Origin: Lachnocurva sp045579705
GTDB taxonomy: Bacteria; Bacillota; Clostridia; Lachnospirales; Lachnospiraceae
NCBI GenBank assembly: GCA_045579705.1
Contig: JAZNMP010000015.1
Span: 46,154-110,153, forward strand
Length of the DNA stretch: 64,000 nucleotides
Direction: 5' to 3'
In this document: in pieces, positions 23,554-32,301 of the stretch
Layout: every line of letters begins with the position of its first letter
Numbering within the stretch: the first letter of the stretch is position 1
Translations under genes and position numbers: made by a program
The notes under the pieces: generated by a model
Database searches by the model: none
What the model saw: only the letters and a program-made list of their open reading frames with translations
Told to the model about the DNA's origin: nothing

Positions 23554-25578
23554 ATGGCAAAGAATGAGACAAATAGCGGCGGTAATAAACGTATTACTGC
23601 GCAGCTTCTCGGGCGTCTGATTCCTATGGTTGCTTTTGCGTTATTATTAGTGACCGTATTTATATCAATCAGCGCAAAAGGGGTAATCGAAGACAAGGTA
23701 AAGAGTGGCTTGCATCAAGAATCCAGAGCGAATGCTGCGGACATCGCTCAGATGATGGAAGGTATCAGGAGATACTATGATGGTCTCGCTGATACATTGG
23801 AAAGATCAAATTATACTGATGACAAGCAGATTCTGCAGGTTCTCGCAGATGGAATGTCGAAATACGATGGAGTTATCTCTGACGTATATGTTGGCTTTTC
23901 TAACAAACAGTTCCTCGATGGAGGTGGATGGGTTCCGGATGCTGATTATGATCCTACAGATAGAGCCTGGTTTACCTCGGGACTAGAGCAGAAGGAATTA
24001 AAATATCTGGCTCCATCATTAGATATGGCCACTAAAAAAATTGTAGTTGCTGGTTCTAGAAAAGTAACTATGAAAGATGGTCGTGAAGGAGTCATGGCTA
24101 TCGACGTAGTACTCGAAGGCGTTTCGACTACAGCAAGTGCTTATAAACCGGCAGACACTGGTGCAAGCATGCTTTTTTCAGGAGATACTATCATCGCATC
24201 TCCTACAAAGAAACAGATTGGAAAGACTGTAGGTGACTTCAAAGACGATTCATTCCTGCAGGCTGTTTCAAAGATAGTTAAAAAGGGCGGCTCAAAAGAA
24301 GTTGAGAATATCAAGGGAACAGATGGAAAGACTTACTTCGTTTCCTTTGACAAAATTGCTGGTACGGACTGGATTCTCACTTCTCATGTAAAGCAGAGCG
24401 ATATCCTGAAACCTGTATATAGATTTATTATGCTTAGTGCTTTGATAGCAGTGTTTATGATGGTTCTCGGTTCAATTTCACTCGCACAGATTATCTCGAG
24501 AATGATTACAAAACCGGTAAAGAATCTGACAGAGAATATTACCAGAATCGCTGATGGAGATTTCAGTCAGGATATCGAGGTCGGCACAAATATGAACGAA
24601 ATCGGTGTCATGAATGCGAAGATGGCTGAGTATGTAAAGAGCATGCGAAAGAGCATGGAAGATATGAAACTGGTTTCGAATGAGCTTACTAAAGAGGCTG
24701 GAAATTCAAAGACAGCTTCTGTGACTCTGAATGAAAAAGCAAATGAGCAGTCCAGCGCTATGCAGCAGATTCGTGGAGTTATGGATGGTATGGCAGATGC
24801 TGTTGTCGAGCTTGCAACTAATGCGACTACTCTGGCTCAGGAAATTAATGACCTTTCAGATAGAAGCACAACTACGAAAGAAACTATGGAACGTCTCGTA
24901 GACAAGGCAAAGAATGGTCAGGATGATATGGCGAAGGTTCAGAGTGGTATGAAAGTTATCGCTGAATCTATGGATAGCATGAATGAAGTTGTTGCAACTG
25001 TAGATGAGTCCGCTAAACAGATTAATTCTATCATCGATATCATTTCTAGTATTTCAGAGCAGACGAACCTGTTGTCACTGAATGCTTCTATCGAAGCAGC
25101 TCGTGCGGGTGAAGCCGGACGAGGCTTCGCGGTAGTTGCTAGTGAAATCGGATCTCTTGCGCAGAATAGTGCAGAGTCTACAAACCAGATTTTCGACATC
25201 GTAAAGGAAATCACGCAACAGATTCAGCTGCTTTCAGATAGTGCAAAGGAGAATCAGGTAAAGATAGAAGAAAGCGTCGAAGCCGTAAATATGGCTGGTG
25301 AGACTTTTGAGGAAATCTTTAAGAATCTGTATGAAGCTGGTGAAATCATCGGTGAGATGATCGAGCGAGTTACAAAGGTAGACGATATAGCTACATCAGT
25401 AGCGGCGATTTCTGAAGAGCAGAGTGCTTCTACAGAAGAAGTTACTGCTACAACTACAGATTTGGCATCTAGTGCAGAAGCAGTTGCAGAGAGCAGCCAT
25501 GGAGTAGATAAATCAGCTACTACGGTTTCTGATTCTGCAGGAAAGATTGCTGACTTCCTGAATGTATTTAAATTCTAA
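23554..25578 (+). CDS. Methyl-accepting chemotaxis protein with amino-acid-type dCache_1 domain
   Basis: From ATG 23554 (GGAGGTG upstream; the frame extends to 23533 without a better site) this is a 674-residue receptor: a membrane helix around 20-40, a double Cache domain of about 250 residues, a second helix, HAMP and the MA domain with QTNLLSLNASIEAARAGEAG. The ligand pocket shows Y132-x4-R137-x-W139-F140 and D184, with the exact spacing of the amino-acid-binding motif known from PctA (Y121, R126, W128, Y129, D173). Only the Tyr129 equivalent is changed, to Phe. Sensing of an amino acid is therefore likely. Confidence 0.92.
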   Translation: MAKNETNSGGNKRITAQLLGRLIPMVAFALLLVTVFISISAKGVIEDKVKSGLHQESRANAADIAQMMEGIRRYYDGLADTLERSNYTDDKQILQVLADGMSKYDGVISDVYVGFSNKQFLDGGGWVPDADYDPTDRAWFTSGLEQKELKYLAPSLDMATKKIVVAGSRKVTMKDGREGVMAIDVVLEGVSTTASAYKPADTGASMLFSGDTIIASPTKKQIGKTVGDFKDDSFLQAVSKIVKKGGSKEVENIKGTDGKTYFVSFDKIAGTDWILTSHVKQSDILKPVYRFIMLSALIAVFMMVLGSISLAQIISRMITKPVKNLTENITRIADGDFSQDIEVGTNMNEIGVMNAKMAEYVKSMRKSMEDMKLVSNELTKEAGNSKTASVTLNEKANEQSSAMQQIRGVMDGMADAVVELATNATTLAQEINDLSDRSTTTKETMERLVDKAKNGQDDMAKVQSGMKVIAESMDSMNEVVATVDESAKQINSIIDIISSISEQTNLLSLNASIEAARAGEAGRGFAVVASEIGSLAQNSAESTNQIFDIVKEITQQIQLLSDSAKENQVKIEESVEAVNMAGETFEEIFKNLYEAGEIIGEMIERVTKVDDIATSVAAISEEQSASTEEVTATTTDLASSAEAVAESSHGVDKSATTVSDSAGKIADFLNVFKF

Positions 25579-25604
25579 TCAGTTTAATCTGATATGTGTT
25601 ATCA

Positions 25605-25638
25605 TTTAAGGGCAGTAGCTTAGGCTACTGTCCTTAAA
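25605..25638. terminator. Symmetric hairpin between chemoreceptor and C69 peptidase
   Basis: TTTAAGG-G-CAGTAGC pairs with GCTACTG-T-CCTTAAA around a TTAG loop. Strong stem, but no long T-run, so termination is likely but not certain. Confidence 0.6.
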
Positions 25639-25656
25639 ACGTTTGGAGGGTTAGAT

Positions 25657-27144
25657 ATGTTTAAGAAGAGAATATTAAGCGGTTCACTCGCTATATTAAT
25701 GGCTTGTTCGATCATTCCGGCAACTAGTGTATATGCCTGTACGACAGTTTTGGTAGGAAAGGGAGCATCTGTAGATGGTTCTACTATCATCGCCAGATCT
25801 GAAGATGCAGATACAGCAAATCCTAAGCGTGTCGTAGTGCATCCGGCTACGACAAATCCCGAAGGTGCGGTATTCGAATCAAAGGTGAACAACTTTAAGA
25901 TAGAACTTCCTAAAGAGGCTCAGAAATACACGGCGACTCCGGAGTATACGGATGAGTTCGGTCTGTTCGAGGAAGCTGGCACTAATACGAGTGGTGTAGC
26001 TATGTCAGCTACAGAGAGCACGGAGTATAACGATAAAGTAAAGAAGCTGGATCCGCTCGATACAGAGAACGGTATCGGCGAAGAATGCATGCTGACTGTG
26101 GTGCTTCCCTATGTGACAAGTGCTAGAGAGGCTTGTACTTATCTCGGAGATATCGTGACGAAATATGGGGCAGCAGAGTGTAATGGGATAGCTTTTTCCG
26201 ACAGGGATGAAGTGTGGTGGTTTGAAATCGTCTCTGGTCATCACTGGGTAGCTGTTAGGATTCCGGACAAGAAGTACGCTATAATCGCAAACCAGATGTC
26301 GAATGCCGATATCGACCTTTCAAAGACGGATAGTTTCATGGCGGATAGTGAACTTACCAGGTTTATCGAGGAGAACAAGCTGTCGAAGTCCGGAACGAAG
26401 TTTAATATCAGAGATACTTTTGGTACAAACAGCAAAGACGATGCGAAATATAACATCTGTCGTGTCTGGGACGGACAGAGACTTCTCACGAAATCCGTTG
26501 GGAAAAAATATTCCATAACGTCAAAGAAACTGCCTTTCTTACAGAAGGCGGACGAGAAAGTAAAGGTGGCTGATGTAGCGAAGGTACTTCGCTCTCATTT
26601 CAATGGAACGGATTATGATCCATATGAAAAAGCAAAGGGTAATTACCGACCTATTATGGTGCAGGCAAACGTAGAATCCCACATCATTCAGTGGAGACAG
26701 GATATGCCTGTACAGATTTCTGGACTGCAGTGGGAGGCTATCGGAACCAGTGAGCACAGTATCTTCGTGCCGATGTACAGTGGAATAAACGACGTAGCTC
26801 CCCGCTATAAGAATGAAGTGAATCTGACACCAACTTATGACAATGCATATTGGATTTTTAAGGCTACAGATGTACTATCGACTTCTTATTACGAGACATA
26901 TATGAAGAAGTATGTACATCCGGCTTTTGAGAAGATTGAGAAGAAACTGAATGAGAATATCGAAGCTTCTGATAGAGCGGCTCTGGAAATGTACCAGAGT
27001 AATCCCGCTGATACAGAAGCTCTCGAGAATTACCTCACGGGCGAAACCGTAAAGAACATGGACTACACCCTGGATAAGGTGGTGAAACTTAATAACAAGA
27101 TGTTTATCAAATCTACAGATTCTAGAAATTCACATATTATTTAA
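25657..27144 (+). CDS. Secreted C69-family dipeptidase (PepD-like)
   Basis: This 495-residue protein has a Sec signal peptide (KRILSGSLAILMACSIIPATSVYA). Cleavage exposes Cys28 in CTTVLVGKGASVDGS, the N-terminal nucleophile of C69 Ntn-hydrolases. The body has IIARSEDADTANPKR, GIAFSDRDEVWWFEIVSGHHW and NQMSNADID as in the family. C69 dipeptidases cleave a broad range of dipeptides; export suggests nutrient peptide use outside the cell. GGAGGG precedes the ATG. Its 3' end overlaps convergent nagB by 8 bp. Confidence 0.92.
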   Translation: MFKKRILSGSLAILMACSIIPATSVYACTTVLVGKGASVDGSTIIARSEDADTANPKRVVVHPATTNPEGAVFESKVNNFKIELPKEAQKYTATPEYTDEFGLFEEAGTNTSGVAMSATESTEYNDKVKKLDPLDTENGIGEECMLTVVLPYVTSAREACTYLGDIVTKYGAAECNGIAFSDRDEVWWFEIVSGHHWVAVRIPDKKYAIIANQMSNADIDLSKTDSFMADSELTRFIEENKLSKSGTKFNIRDTFGTNSKDDAKYNICRVWDGQRLLTKSVGKKYSITSKKLPFLQKADEKVKVADVAKVLRSHFNGTDYDPYEKAKGNYRPIMVQANVESHIIQWRQDMPVQISGLQWEAIGTSEHSIFVPMYSGINDVAPRYKNEVNLTPTYDNAYWIFKATDVLSTSYYETYMKKYVHPAFEKIEKKLNENIEASDRAALEMYQSNPADTEALENYLTGETVKNMDYTLDKVVKLNNKMFIKSTDSRNSHII

Positions 27145-27865
27145 TAAGTGAAAGCGCAGTTTCATCGCAGACGATAGTTACATCGGGATGCAACTGGAGG
27201 ATAGATCCAGGAACTTCCGGTGTGACTGGACCTGTGACAACTTTTGCGATAGCTTCCGCTTTGCTTTCGCCATTTGCGATAAGCAGGATGCGTTTTGCAT
27301 GCATGATAGTTCCGATTCCCATCGAGAGCGCCTGTTTAGGAACGTCTTCGATGCGATCAAAAAGTCTGGAGTTCGCTTCAATAGTGCTTTCGGTTAGATT
27401 TACTACGTGTGTGTCGACAGTGAATGAATCATCTGGTTCATTAAAACCGATGTGACCATTTCTACCTATGCCGAGGAGCTGCATGTCTATGCCGCCGATG
27501 GAACGAATCATACGTTCATAGTTTGCACATTCCTGTATCGGATCTGCGGCTACACCACTTAGTAAGTGGATATTATCCGGGTCGATATCAATCTTTGAGA
27601 ACAGGTTTTCGTTCATGAAGTAGTGGTAACTGTTTGGATTGCTGTCCTCTAGACCTAGATATTCATCGAGATTTACAGTACGAACATCTTTAAAAGAAAT
27701 CTCGCCGGCTTTATAATTCTCAACCAACTTCGCATAAGTTCCGATTGGTGATGAACCGGTCGCGAGTCCCAGTACACTATTCTGTTTTAAAACTAGTTGT
27801 GCGGTAAGAATACTTGCTGCACGAGTGCTGATTGCCTCATAATCTTTTTCTTTATAGATCTTCAT
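27137..27865 (-). CDS. nagB: Glucosamine-6-phosphate deaminase
   Basis: This 242-residue protein has VLGLATGSSPIGTYAKL (phosphate loop), TVNLDEYLGLE with the catalytic Asp, GIGRNGHIGFNEPDDSF with the Asp/His pair, and ALSMGIGTIMHAK. It converts GlcN-6-P to fructose-6-P and ammonia. It is divergent from the nanE-nagA-rpiR operon, sharing an intergenic region that holds a TGAAA-N4-TTTCA dyad. Its stop overlaps the stop of the convergent C69 gene. Confidence 0.95.
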   Translation of the reverse strand: MKIYKEKDYEAISTRAASILTAQLVLKQNSVLGLATGSSPIGTYAKLVENYKAGEISFKDVRTVNLDEYLGLEDSNPNSYHYFMNENLFSKIDIDPDNIHLLSGVAADPIQECANYERMIRSIGGIDMQLLGIGRNGHIGFNEPDDSFTVDTHVVNLTESTIEANSRLFDRIEDVPKQALSMGIGTIMHAKRILLIANGESKAEAIAKVVTGPVTPEVPGSILQLHPDVTIVCDETALSLIK

Positions 27866-27956
27866 AATTCAGCCTTTCAAAAACTAAATCACACACTGTT
27901 TATGTATGTTATTATATTTATGCGACTTTTAGTTCGTCAATGAATCGGATTATTTC

Positions 27957-27970
27957 TGAAACGCCTTTCA
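27957..27970. promoter_or_regulatory. Putative RpiR-type operator in the nagB/nanE divergent region
   Basis: The dyad TGAAA-CGCC-TTTCA matches TGAAA-TTGC-TTTCA upstream of the PTS IIA/IICB genes (36392-36405). The same 5-4-5 spacing at the two amino-sugar loci and the linked RpiR gene support a shared operator. Additional TTTCA and TGAAA half-sites lie at about 28010-28023. Confidence 0.55.
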
Positions 27971-28072
27971 GGAAAAAATATTGTAGAGTATCTATTACGA
28001 TAGTACTTTCAAGAAGACCTGAAAGACTTGAGGATAAAGAGGCGTGATAAATATAATAGAGAGGAGTAGAAC

Positions 28073-28786
28073 ATGAAGAAGAGAAATGTGAAAATACTAG
28101 AAGCATTAAAAGGTGGACTTATAGTTTCGTGTCAGGCGTTGGATGATGAACCTCTGCATTCTAGTTTTATTATGTCTCGTATGGCAAAGGCTGCAGAAGA
28201 AGGCGATGCTGTAGGTATCCGTGCGAATAGCCCAGAAGATATCCTCGAGATAAAGAAAGTTACTTCTCTTCCGGTAATCGGTATCTGGAAACAGGTATAT
28301 CCTGATTCAAAGGTATATATAACTCCGACGGAGAGTGAAGTAGACGCGCTCGTATCTACGGGGGTAGATGTAATCGCGCTCGATGCGACAGACCGACTTC
28401 GACCAGGAGTAGAGACTTTGCAGAGTTTTTTTACCAGAATCAGAAAGAAATATCCGGATGTTCTGTTTATGGCTGATTGTTCTACATATGAAGATGGTGT
28501 CAGAGCTGAATATCTCGGCTTCGATATCGTCAGTACAACTCTCGCTGGATATACAGACGATACAAAAGGCAAAGCGCTGCCAGATTTGGAAATGCTAAAT
28601 CGACTTTGCCGTGATATCTCTATCCCAGTTATTGCAGAAGGCGGTATATGGGAGAGAGAAGATTTGCGAAAAGCTTTCGAAGCTGGATGTTTTGCGGCTG
28701 TAATAGGTACCGCCATCACTAGACCACGCGAGATTACTAGACGTTATACGGATGTGATAAAGGAGATTAGAGATGCGAATCGTTAA
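28073..28786 (+). CDS. nanE: N-acetylmannosamine-6-phosphate 2-epimerase
   Basis: This 237-residue TIM-barrel protein has LKGGLIVSCQALDDEPLHS at the start, PVIGIWKQVYPDSKVYITPT, VIALDATDRLRP and VIAEGGIWEREDLRKAFEAG with the phosphate-binding C-terminus AAVIGTAITRP. It interconverts ManNAc-6-P and GlcNAc-6-P, feeding sialic acid or ManNAc into nagA. No nanA lyase or nanK kinase is present in the window, so ManNAc may arrive via the PTS. AGAGAGGAG precedes the ATG and the 3' end overlaps nagA by 14 bp. Confidence 0.94.
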   Translation: MKKRNVKILEALKGGLIVSCQALDDEPLHSSFIMSRMAKAAEEGDAVGIRANSPEDILEIKKVTSLPVIGIWKQVYPDSKVYITPTESEVDALVSTGVDVIALDATDRLRPGVETLQSFFTRIRKKYPDVLFMADCSTYEDGVRAEYLGFDIVSTTLAGYTDDTKGKALPDLEMLNRLCRDISIPVIAEGGIWEREDLRKAFEAGCFAAVIGTAITRPREITRRYTDVIKEIRDANR

Positions 28787-29954
28787 CGGTACTGTATTTA
28801 ATGAAGATGGCAAGTTTGAAGATTTAGAGGTTGAGATTCAGGGAGACAGAATCGCGGATATTCGAAGTGATGAGCGCGAGCAGTTGGAAGGAATCAGTGC
28901 TTTCGACGAGGAGACGATAGATGCAAGTGAATGTTATGTTATCCCAGGTTTGTGTGATATACATTTTCATGGATGCATGAGTGTAGATACCTGTGATGGA
29001 ACATTCGATGCATTACGTGAAATTACAAAATATGAGGCTTCGTGTGGAGTCACATCTGTGGTACCTGCGACGATGACTTATCCTGAGGAGGTACTCATAA
29101 AGATTGCAAAAGCAATTCGAGAGTATCGTGAGAATGAGAATGATACTGAGGGCGCTGCAACATTATGGGGCATAAATATGGAAGGCCCTTTTATATCTAT
29201 GGAAAAAAAAGGTGCTCAGAATCCAGAATACATCGAAGCGCCAAACTATGAGATGTTTCATAGGATAAATGAAGCTAGCGGAAGTGTGGTCAGACTCTGT
29301 GATATAGCGCCAGAAGAAGATGGAGCTATGGAGTTTATAGAGAAAGCGAAAGACGAAACTCGTATTTCTATAGCGCATACTACTGCGACATATGAAGAAG
29401 CAAAAGCGGCTTACGATATGGGAGCCAGACATCTTACTCATATGTTTAATGCGATGCCCGGCTTTACGCATCGTGCGCCAGGGCCTATTGCGGCAGCAGC
29501 TGAGAACGAAGAGGTTACTCCTGAGCTGATATGTGATGGGGTACATGTATATCCTTCAGCCGTGAGACTTGCCTATCGTGTATTTGGAAGTGACAGGCTT
29601 ATTATGATTTCAGATTCTATGAGAGCTACAGGTCTTCCAGATGGAGAATATGAGCTCGGAGGACAGCCGGTTACAGTGTGTGGTCGCGAAGCGAGACTTC
29701 ATGATGGAACTATCGCTGGTTCAGCGACAAATCTATTTGATTGTATGATGACTGCAGTAAAGGAAATGGAAATTCCGTTGGAGGGAGCGATACTTTGCGC
29801 AACGCGTAATCCAGCAAGGGCTGTAGGAATATATGATGAAGTTGGCTCTATCAGCGTAGGAAAGCTGGCAGATTTAGTATTGGTAAACAAGTCAGATTTG
29901 ACTATAAAGGGTGTAATAGTTAGAGGAAGAAGTATTAATGGCAAAGCTCGATAA
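28773..29954 (+). CDS. nagA: N-acetylglucosamine-6-phosphate deacetylase
   Basis: This 393-residue amidohydrolase has the metal motif GLCDIHFHGCMSVDT, NMEGPFISMEKKGAQNPEYI with the catalytic-site Glu, SIAHTTATYEEAKAAYDMGARHLTHMFNAM, LICDGVHVYPSAV and MISDSMRATGLPDGEYELGG with the catalytic Asp. It deacetylates GlcNAc-6-P to GlcN-6-P for NagB. The start overlaps nanE and the stop overlaps the RpiR gene by 17 bp, so the three genes form a tight operon. Confidence 0.95.
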   Translation: MRIVNGTVFNEDGKFEDLEVEIQGDRIADIRSDEREQLEGISAFDEETIDASECYVIPGLCDIHFHGCMSVDTCDGTFDALREITKYEASCGVTSVVPATMTYPEEVLIKIAKAIREYRENENDTEGAATLWGINMEGPFISMEKKGAQNPEYIEAPNYEMFHRINEASGSVVRLCDIAPEEDGAMEFIEKAKDETRISIAHTTATYEEAKAAYDMGARHLTHMFNAMPGFTHRAPGPIAAAAENEEVTPELICDGVHVYPSAVRLAYRVFGSDRLIMISDSMRATGLPDGEYELGGQPVTVCGREARLHDGTIAGSATNLFDCMMTAVKEMEIPLEGAILCATRNPARAVGIYDEVGSISVGKLADLVLVNKSDLTIKGVIVRGRSINGKAR

Positions 29955-30768
29955 AACAAAGTATAGAATTCAGGATGTATACCAGGAACTGACACAGTCA
30001 GAACAACAGGTGGCAGATTATTTTTTGGCAAATGATACTATAGGCGATTTCTCGTCAAAACATATTTCTGGACTTTTATATGTTTCAGAGGCTACGTTGT
30101 CGAGGTTTGCGAAGAAATGTGGGTTTAAAGGCTATCGTGAATTCGTATATATGTATGAGCTTGATTTCGCGGATTTTTTTTCCGAGAAGGAAGAAAAAGA
30201 AATATCGAATTTTACGAGAGCGGTTCGAAAGAATTATAAGGATATTCTGGTGAAGGCTTTTGATAATATCGATGAAGACCAGATGAGACGAATCGCTGGG
30301 ATGCTTAGTAATACGGAGTATACGGTTCCTGTTTATGGAATGGGATCGAGTGGCTATGTGGCGAGAGAGTTTCAGCTTCGTTTTATGAGGCTTGGGCTCG
30401 ATGTAATAGCTATTACAGATTCGCAGATGATTGCGATGAATGCATCTCTCGTGAAGCGTGGTTCACTCGTGCTTGCTTTTACTGTAAGTGGCAAGACAAA
30501 AGAGGTCATAGATGGTATTAAGAAAGCAAAGCAGAATGGGGCGCGAGTGATTTTGTTTACGGCATCAAAGGATGGTAAGCTTAGCGAGATTTGTGATGAA
30601 ATAGTAGAGGTTGCATACTTGTCAGAGTTAGAGACAGGAACGAAGATATCTCCACAGGTTTCTATCCTGGTATTATTAGATGTCTTGTATTCATATTATT
30701 TTGCTAATGATTCGTATTTTAAGGCGGAGAAATATCGTAGGACTTTGGATGCGATAGAAATCGAATGA
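29938..30768 (+). CDS. RpiR/MurR-family transcriptional regulator of the amino-sugar genes
   Basis: This 276-residue protein has an N-terminal HTH_6 domain (about 1-80; SGLLYVSEATLSRFAKKCGFKGYREF) and a C-terminal SIS domain (about 110-260; VYGMGSSGYVAREFQLRFMRLGLD, LAFTVSGKTKEVIDGIKKAKQNG) that should bind a phosphosugar such as GlcNAc-6-P or GlcN-6-P. It is the last gene of nanE-nagA and most likely controls this operon, nagB and the PTS genes through the TGAAA-N4-TTTCA dyads. A perfect terminator follows. Confidence 0.9.
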   Translation: MAKLDKTKYRIQDVYQELTQSEQQVADYFLANDTIGDFSSKHISGLLYVSEATLSRFAKKCGFKGYREFVYMYELDFADFFSEKEEKEISNFTRAVRKNYKDILVKAFDNIDEDQMRRIAGMLSNTEYTVPVYGMGSSGYVAREFQLRFMRLGLDVIAITDSQMIAMNASLVKRGSLVLAFTVSGKTKEVIDGIKKAKQNGARVILFTASKDGKLSEICDEIVEVAYLSELETGTKISPQVSILVLLDVLYSYYFANDSYFKAEKYRRTLDAIEIE

Positions 30769-30776
30769 ATAGATTT

Positions 30777-30808
30777 AAGATTCTTCAGATGAAGAATCTT
30801 ATTTTTTT
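30777..30808 (+). terminator. Terminator of nanE-nagA-rpiR
   Basis: Perfect 10-bp stem AAGATTCTTC / GAAGAATCTT with AGAT loop, then A and a T-run. Confidence 0.93.
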
Positions 30809-30815
30809 GCAAAAA

Positions 30816-30846
30816 TTTGTGTAGTTTACGTCATTTTTGTGTAGTT
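30816..30846 (+). promoter_or_regulatory. Direct-repeat operator, candidate LytTR binding site
   Basis: TTTGTGTAGTT occurs at 30816-30826 and again at 30836-30846, a 20-bp phase. It lies just upstream of a promoter-like TTGAAT (30860) - 17 bp - TAGATT (30883). Paired direct repeats about two helical turns apart next to -35 are typical of LytTR regulators, and a LytTR gene closes this island. Confidence 0.5.
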
Positions 30847-30859
30847 CGTGCAGGAGGGG

Positions 30860-30888
30860 TTGAATCTGAGGAATGACTCTTATAGATT
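30860..30888 (+). promoter_or_regulatory. Promoter of the small-membrane-protein genes
   Basis: TTGAAT (30860-30865) and TAGATT (30883-30888) are spaced 17 bp. The first gene starts about 50 bp downstream. Confidence 0.45.
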
Positions 30889-30939
30889 TAAGGTATAAAT
30901 AATGACTTAGGTTATGTGGATTTAGAAGGGGGGACAGTT

Positions 30940-31347
30940 ATGAAATATAAGAGATTATTGCCTGCGCTTCCATTTATAATTGCGTATATGATATTGAGCA
31001 TAATAGTTGAATATAATGTAATAGCAGATTATTCGATCGTAACGAAGGTTAATAGATTGGGCGTGTATTTTATATGGATTACGAGTTTGGCTGTCATCGT
31101 ACCTAAGTATAATTGGAAATGGTATCTGTTTATTGGCTGGCTGTATTTGTGCTTTATATTGAATGTTATAAATGATCCTCTGGATTTCGGAGTAAATAAA
31201 CTTATGGAATTTGAAGATCATTCGACATATAAAGCGATGCTTTTCGTGATGATTGGATTTGATATTGTATTCGGTGTTATTTATAAATTTAAGACGATGA
31301 TAGACGCAGATAAGCTTAAAGGTAAAGGTGATAAATTAAAAACATGA
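30940..31347 (+). CDS. Small four-helix membrane protein, tandem paralogue 1 (unknown)
   Basis: This 135-residue protein from ATG 30940 (GGGGGG 7 bp upstream) starts MKYKRLLPALPFIIAYMIL and has about four hydrophobic segments, ending in a Lys/Asp-rich cytoplasmic tail. It shares its N-terminus and the pattern E-x-NV-x-x-x-x-SIV-x-x-x-NR with the next two genes. No family is recognised. Tandem paralogues beside a two-component system recall membrane immunity or sensing proteins, but nothing in the sequence proves this. Confidence 0.75.
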   Translation: MKYKRLLPALPFIIAYMILSIIVEYNVIADYSIVTKVNRLGVYFIWITSLAVIVPKYNWKWYLFIGWLYLCFILNVINDPLDFGVNKLMEFEDHSTYKAMLFVMIGFDIVFGVIYKFKTMIDADKLKGKGDKLKT

Positions 31348-31388
31348 ACGTGATTTAAGCCAATAGATTTAGAAAGGAGGAAAATGCT

Positions 31389-31781
31389 ATGAGATATAAG
31401 AGATTATTGCCGGCGCTTCCATTTATCATAGTTTTCATGATTTTGAGTATTACGGTTGAACTAAACGTATATTCAGAGGATTCTATAGTTGTGATGATTA
31501 ATAGAGTATTGTTACCATGTTTGGGATTAGTGAGCGTGGCAATTGTAATTCCGAAGATTAATCTGAAATGGTTAGCAACATTTGTGGTGTGTTTGTTTGG
31601 GCTCTTTGCACAACTTAGATTGGATTCTGGATTGGGACAGAGTTATATTAATCTGTCAGGTCCAGATCATAGTTCGTATTATCTTTGTGCTGCGATATTG
31701 GTCGGAGAGTTGATATTCTTTTTCGGCGGAGATTTGATGTTAAAGGCATTAAAGAGACAAAGGGGACAATATGAATTATAA
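31389..31781 (+). CDS. Small four-helix membrane protein, tandem paralogue 2 (unknown)
   Basis: This 130-residue protein starts MRYKRLLPALPFIIVFMIL, nearly identical to its upstream neighbour over the first 20 residues, then diverges while keeping four hydrophobic segments. The segment GPDHSSYYLCAAIL parallels the DHSTYKAMLFVMI and VHTSYYLSILLMI segments of the other copies. AGAAAGGAGG precedes the start. The 3' end overlaps the next copy by 11 bp. Confidence 0.78.
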   Translation: MRYKRLLPALPFIIVFMILSITVELNVYSEDSIVVMINRVLLPCLGLVSVAIVIPKINLKWLATFVVCLFGLFAQLRLDSGLGQSYINLSGPDHSSYYLCAAILVGELIFFFGGDLMLKALKRQRGQYEL

Positions 31782-32160
31782 GAGGTTATTATTTGCTCTT
31801 CCGTTCATTCTAATATTCTTGATTTTAAGTGGAGTGGTTGAGGTGAATGTAATAAGCGAATATTCTATTGTTATTATTGTCAATAGATTATTACTTCCTG
31901 TTATGGGCTTGGCATGTGCTTTAATAATGCTGCCAAAGTTTAAGGTAAAATGGTGCTTAAGTATAGTGATATTATTTTGCGTTAATATGAGTAGATTAAT
32001 CATTGAAACGGATCTAGGACGTAGTTGCTATAGTTCTGGTAGTGAAGTTCATACTTCATATTATTTAAGTATTCTATTGATGATTCTATTCGCGGTTAGG
32101 TTTATTGGACTAAGCACGTTTCAAGAATTGAAGAGTGAAAAAGTGACTTTGAAAACTTGA
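31771..32160 (+). CDS. Small four-helix membrane protein, tandem paralogue 3 (unknown)
   Basis: This 129-residue protein starts MNYKRLLFALPFILIFLIL and keeps the EVNVISEYSIVIIVNRLLLP motif of the family. The start codon overlaps the end of paralogue 2, with AGGGGAC upstream, so the two are translationally coupled. A hairpin follows. Function unknown. Confidence 0.78.
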   Translation: MNYKRLLFALPFILIFLILSGVVEVNVISEYSIVIIVNRLLLPVMGLACALIMLPKFKVKWCLSIVILFCVNMSRLIIETDLGRSCYSSGSEVHTSYYLSILLMILFAVRFIGLSTFQELKSEKVTLKT

Positions 32161-32203
32161 TGTAAAATATATCAGGTCGGTAGCATTCTAAAAGTGTTTT
32201 TAT

Positions 32204-32231
32204 GGAGAGAACTGAGGGGTCAGTTCTCTCC
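32204..32231 (+). terminator. Strong hairpin after the three membrane paralogues
   Basis: Perfect 12-bp stem GGAGAGAACTGA / TCAGTTCTCTCC with a GGGG loop. There is no T-run directly after it, so it may terminate weakly or stabilise the mRNA. Confidence 0.6.
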
Positions 32232-32301
32232 ATTACTGTAAGAATTTATAGAGTTTATTTTTTTTTAATATTTGATATAATAATATAAAGATAAAGGGGG
32301 A

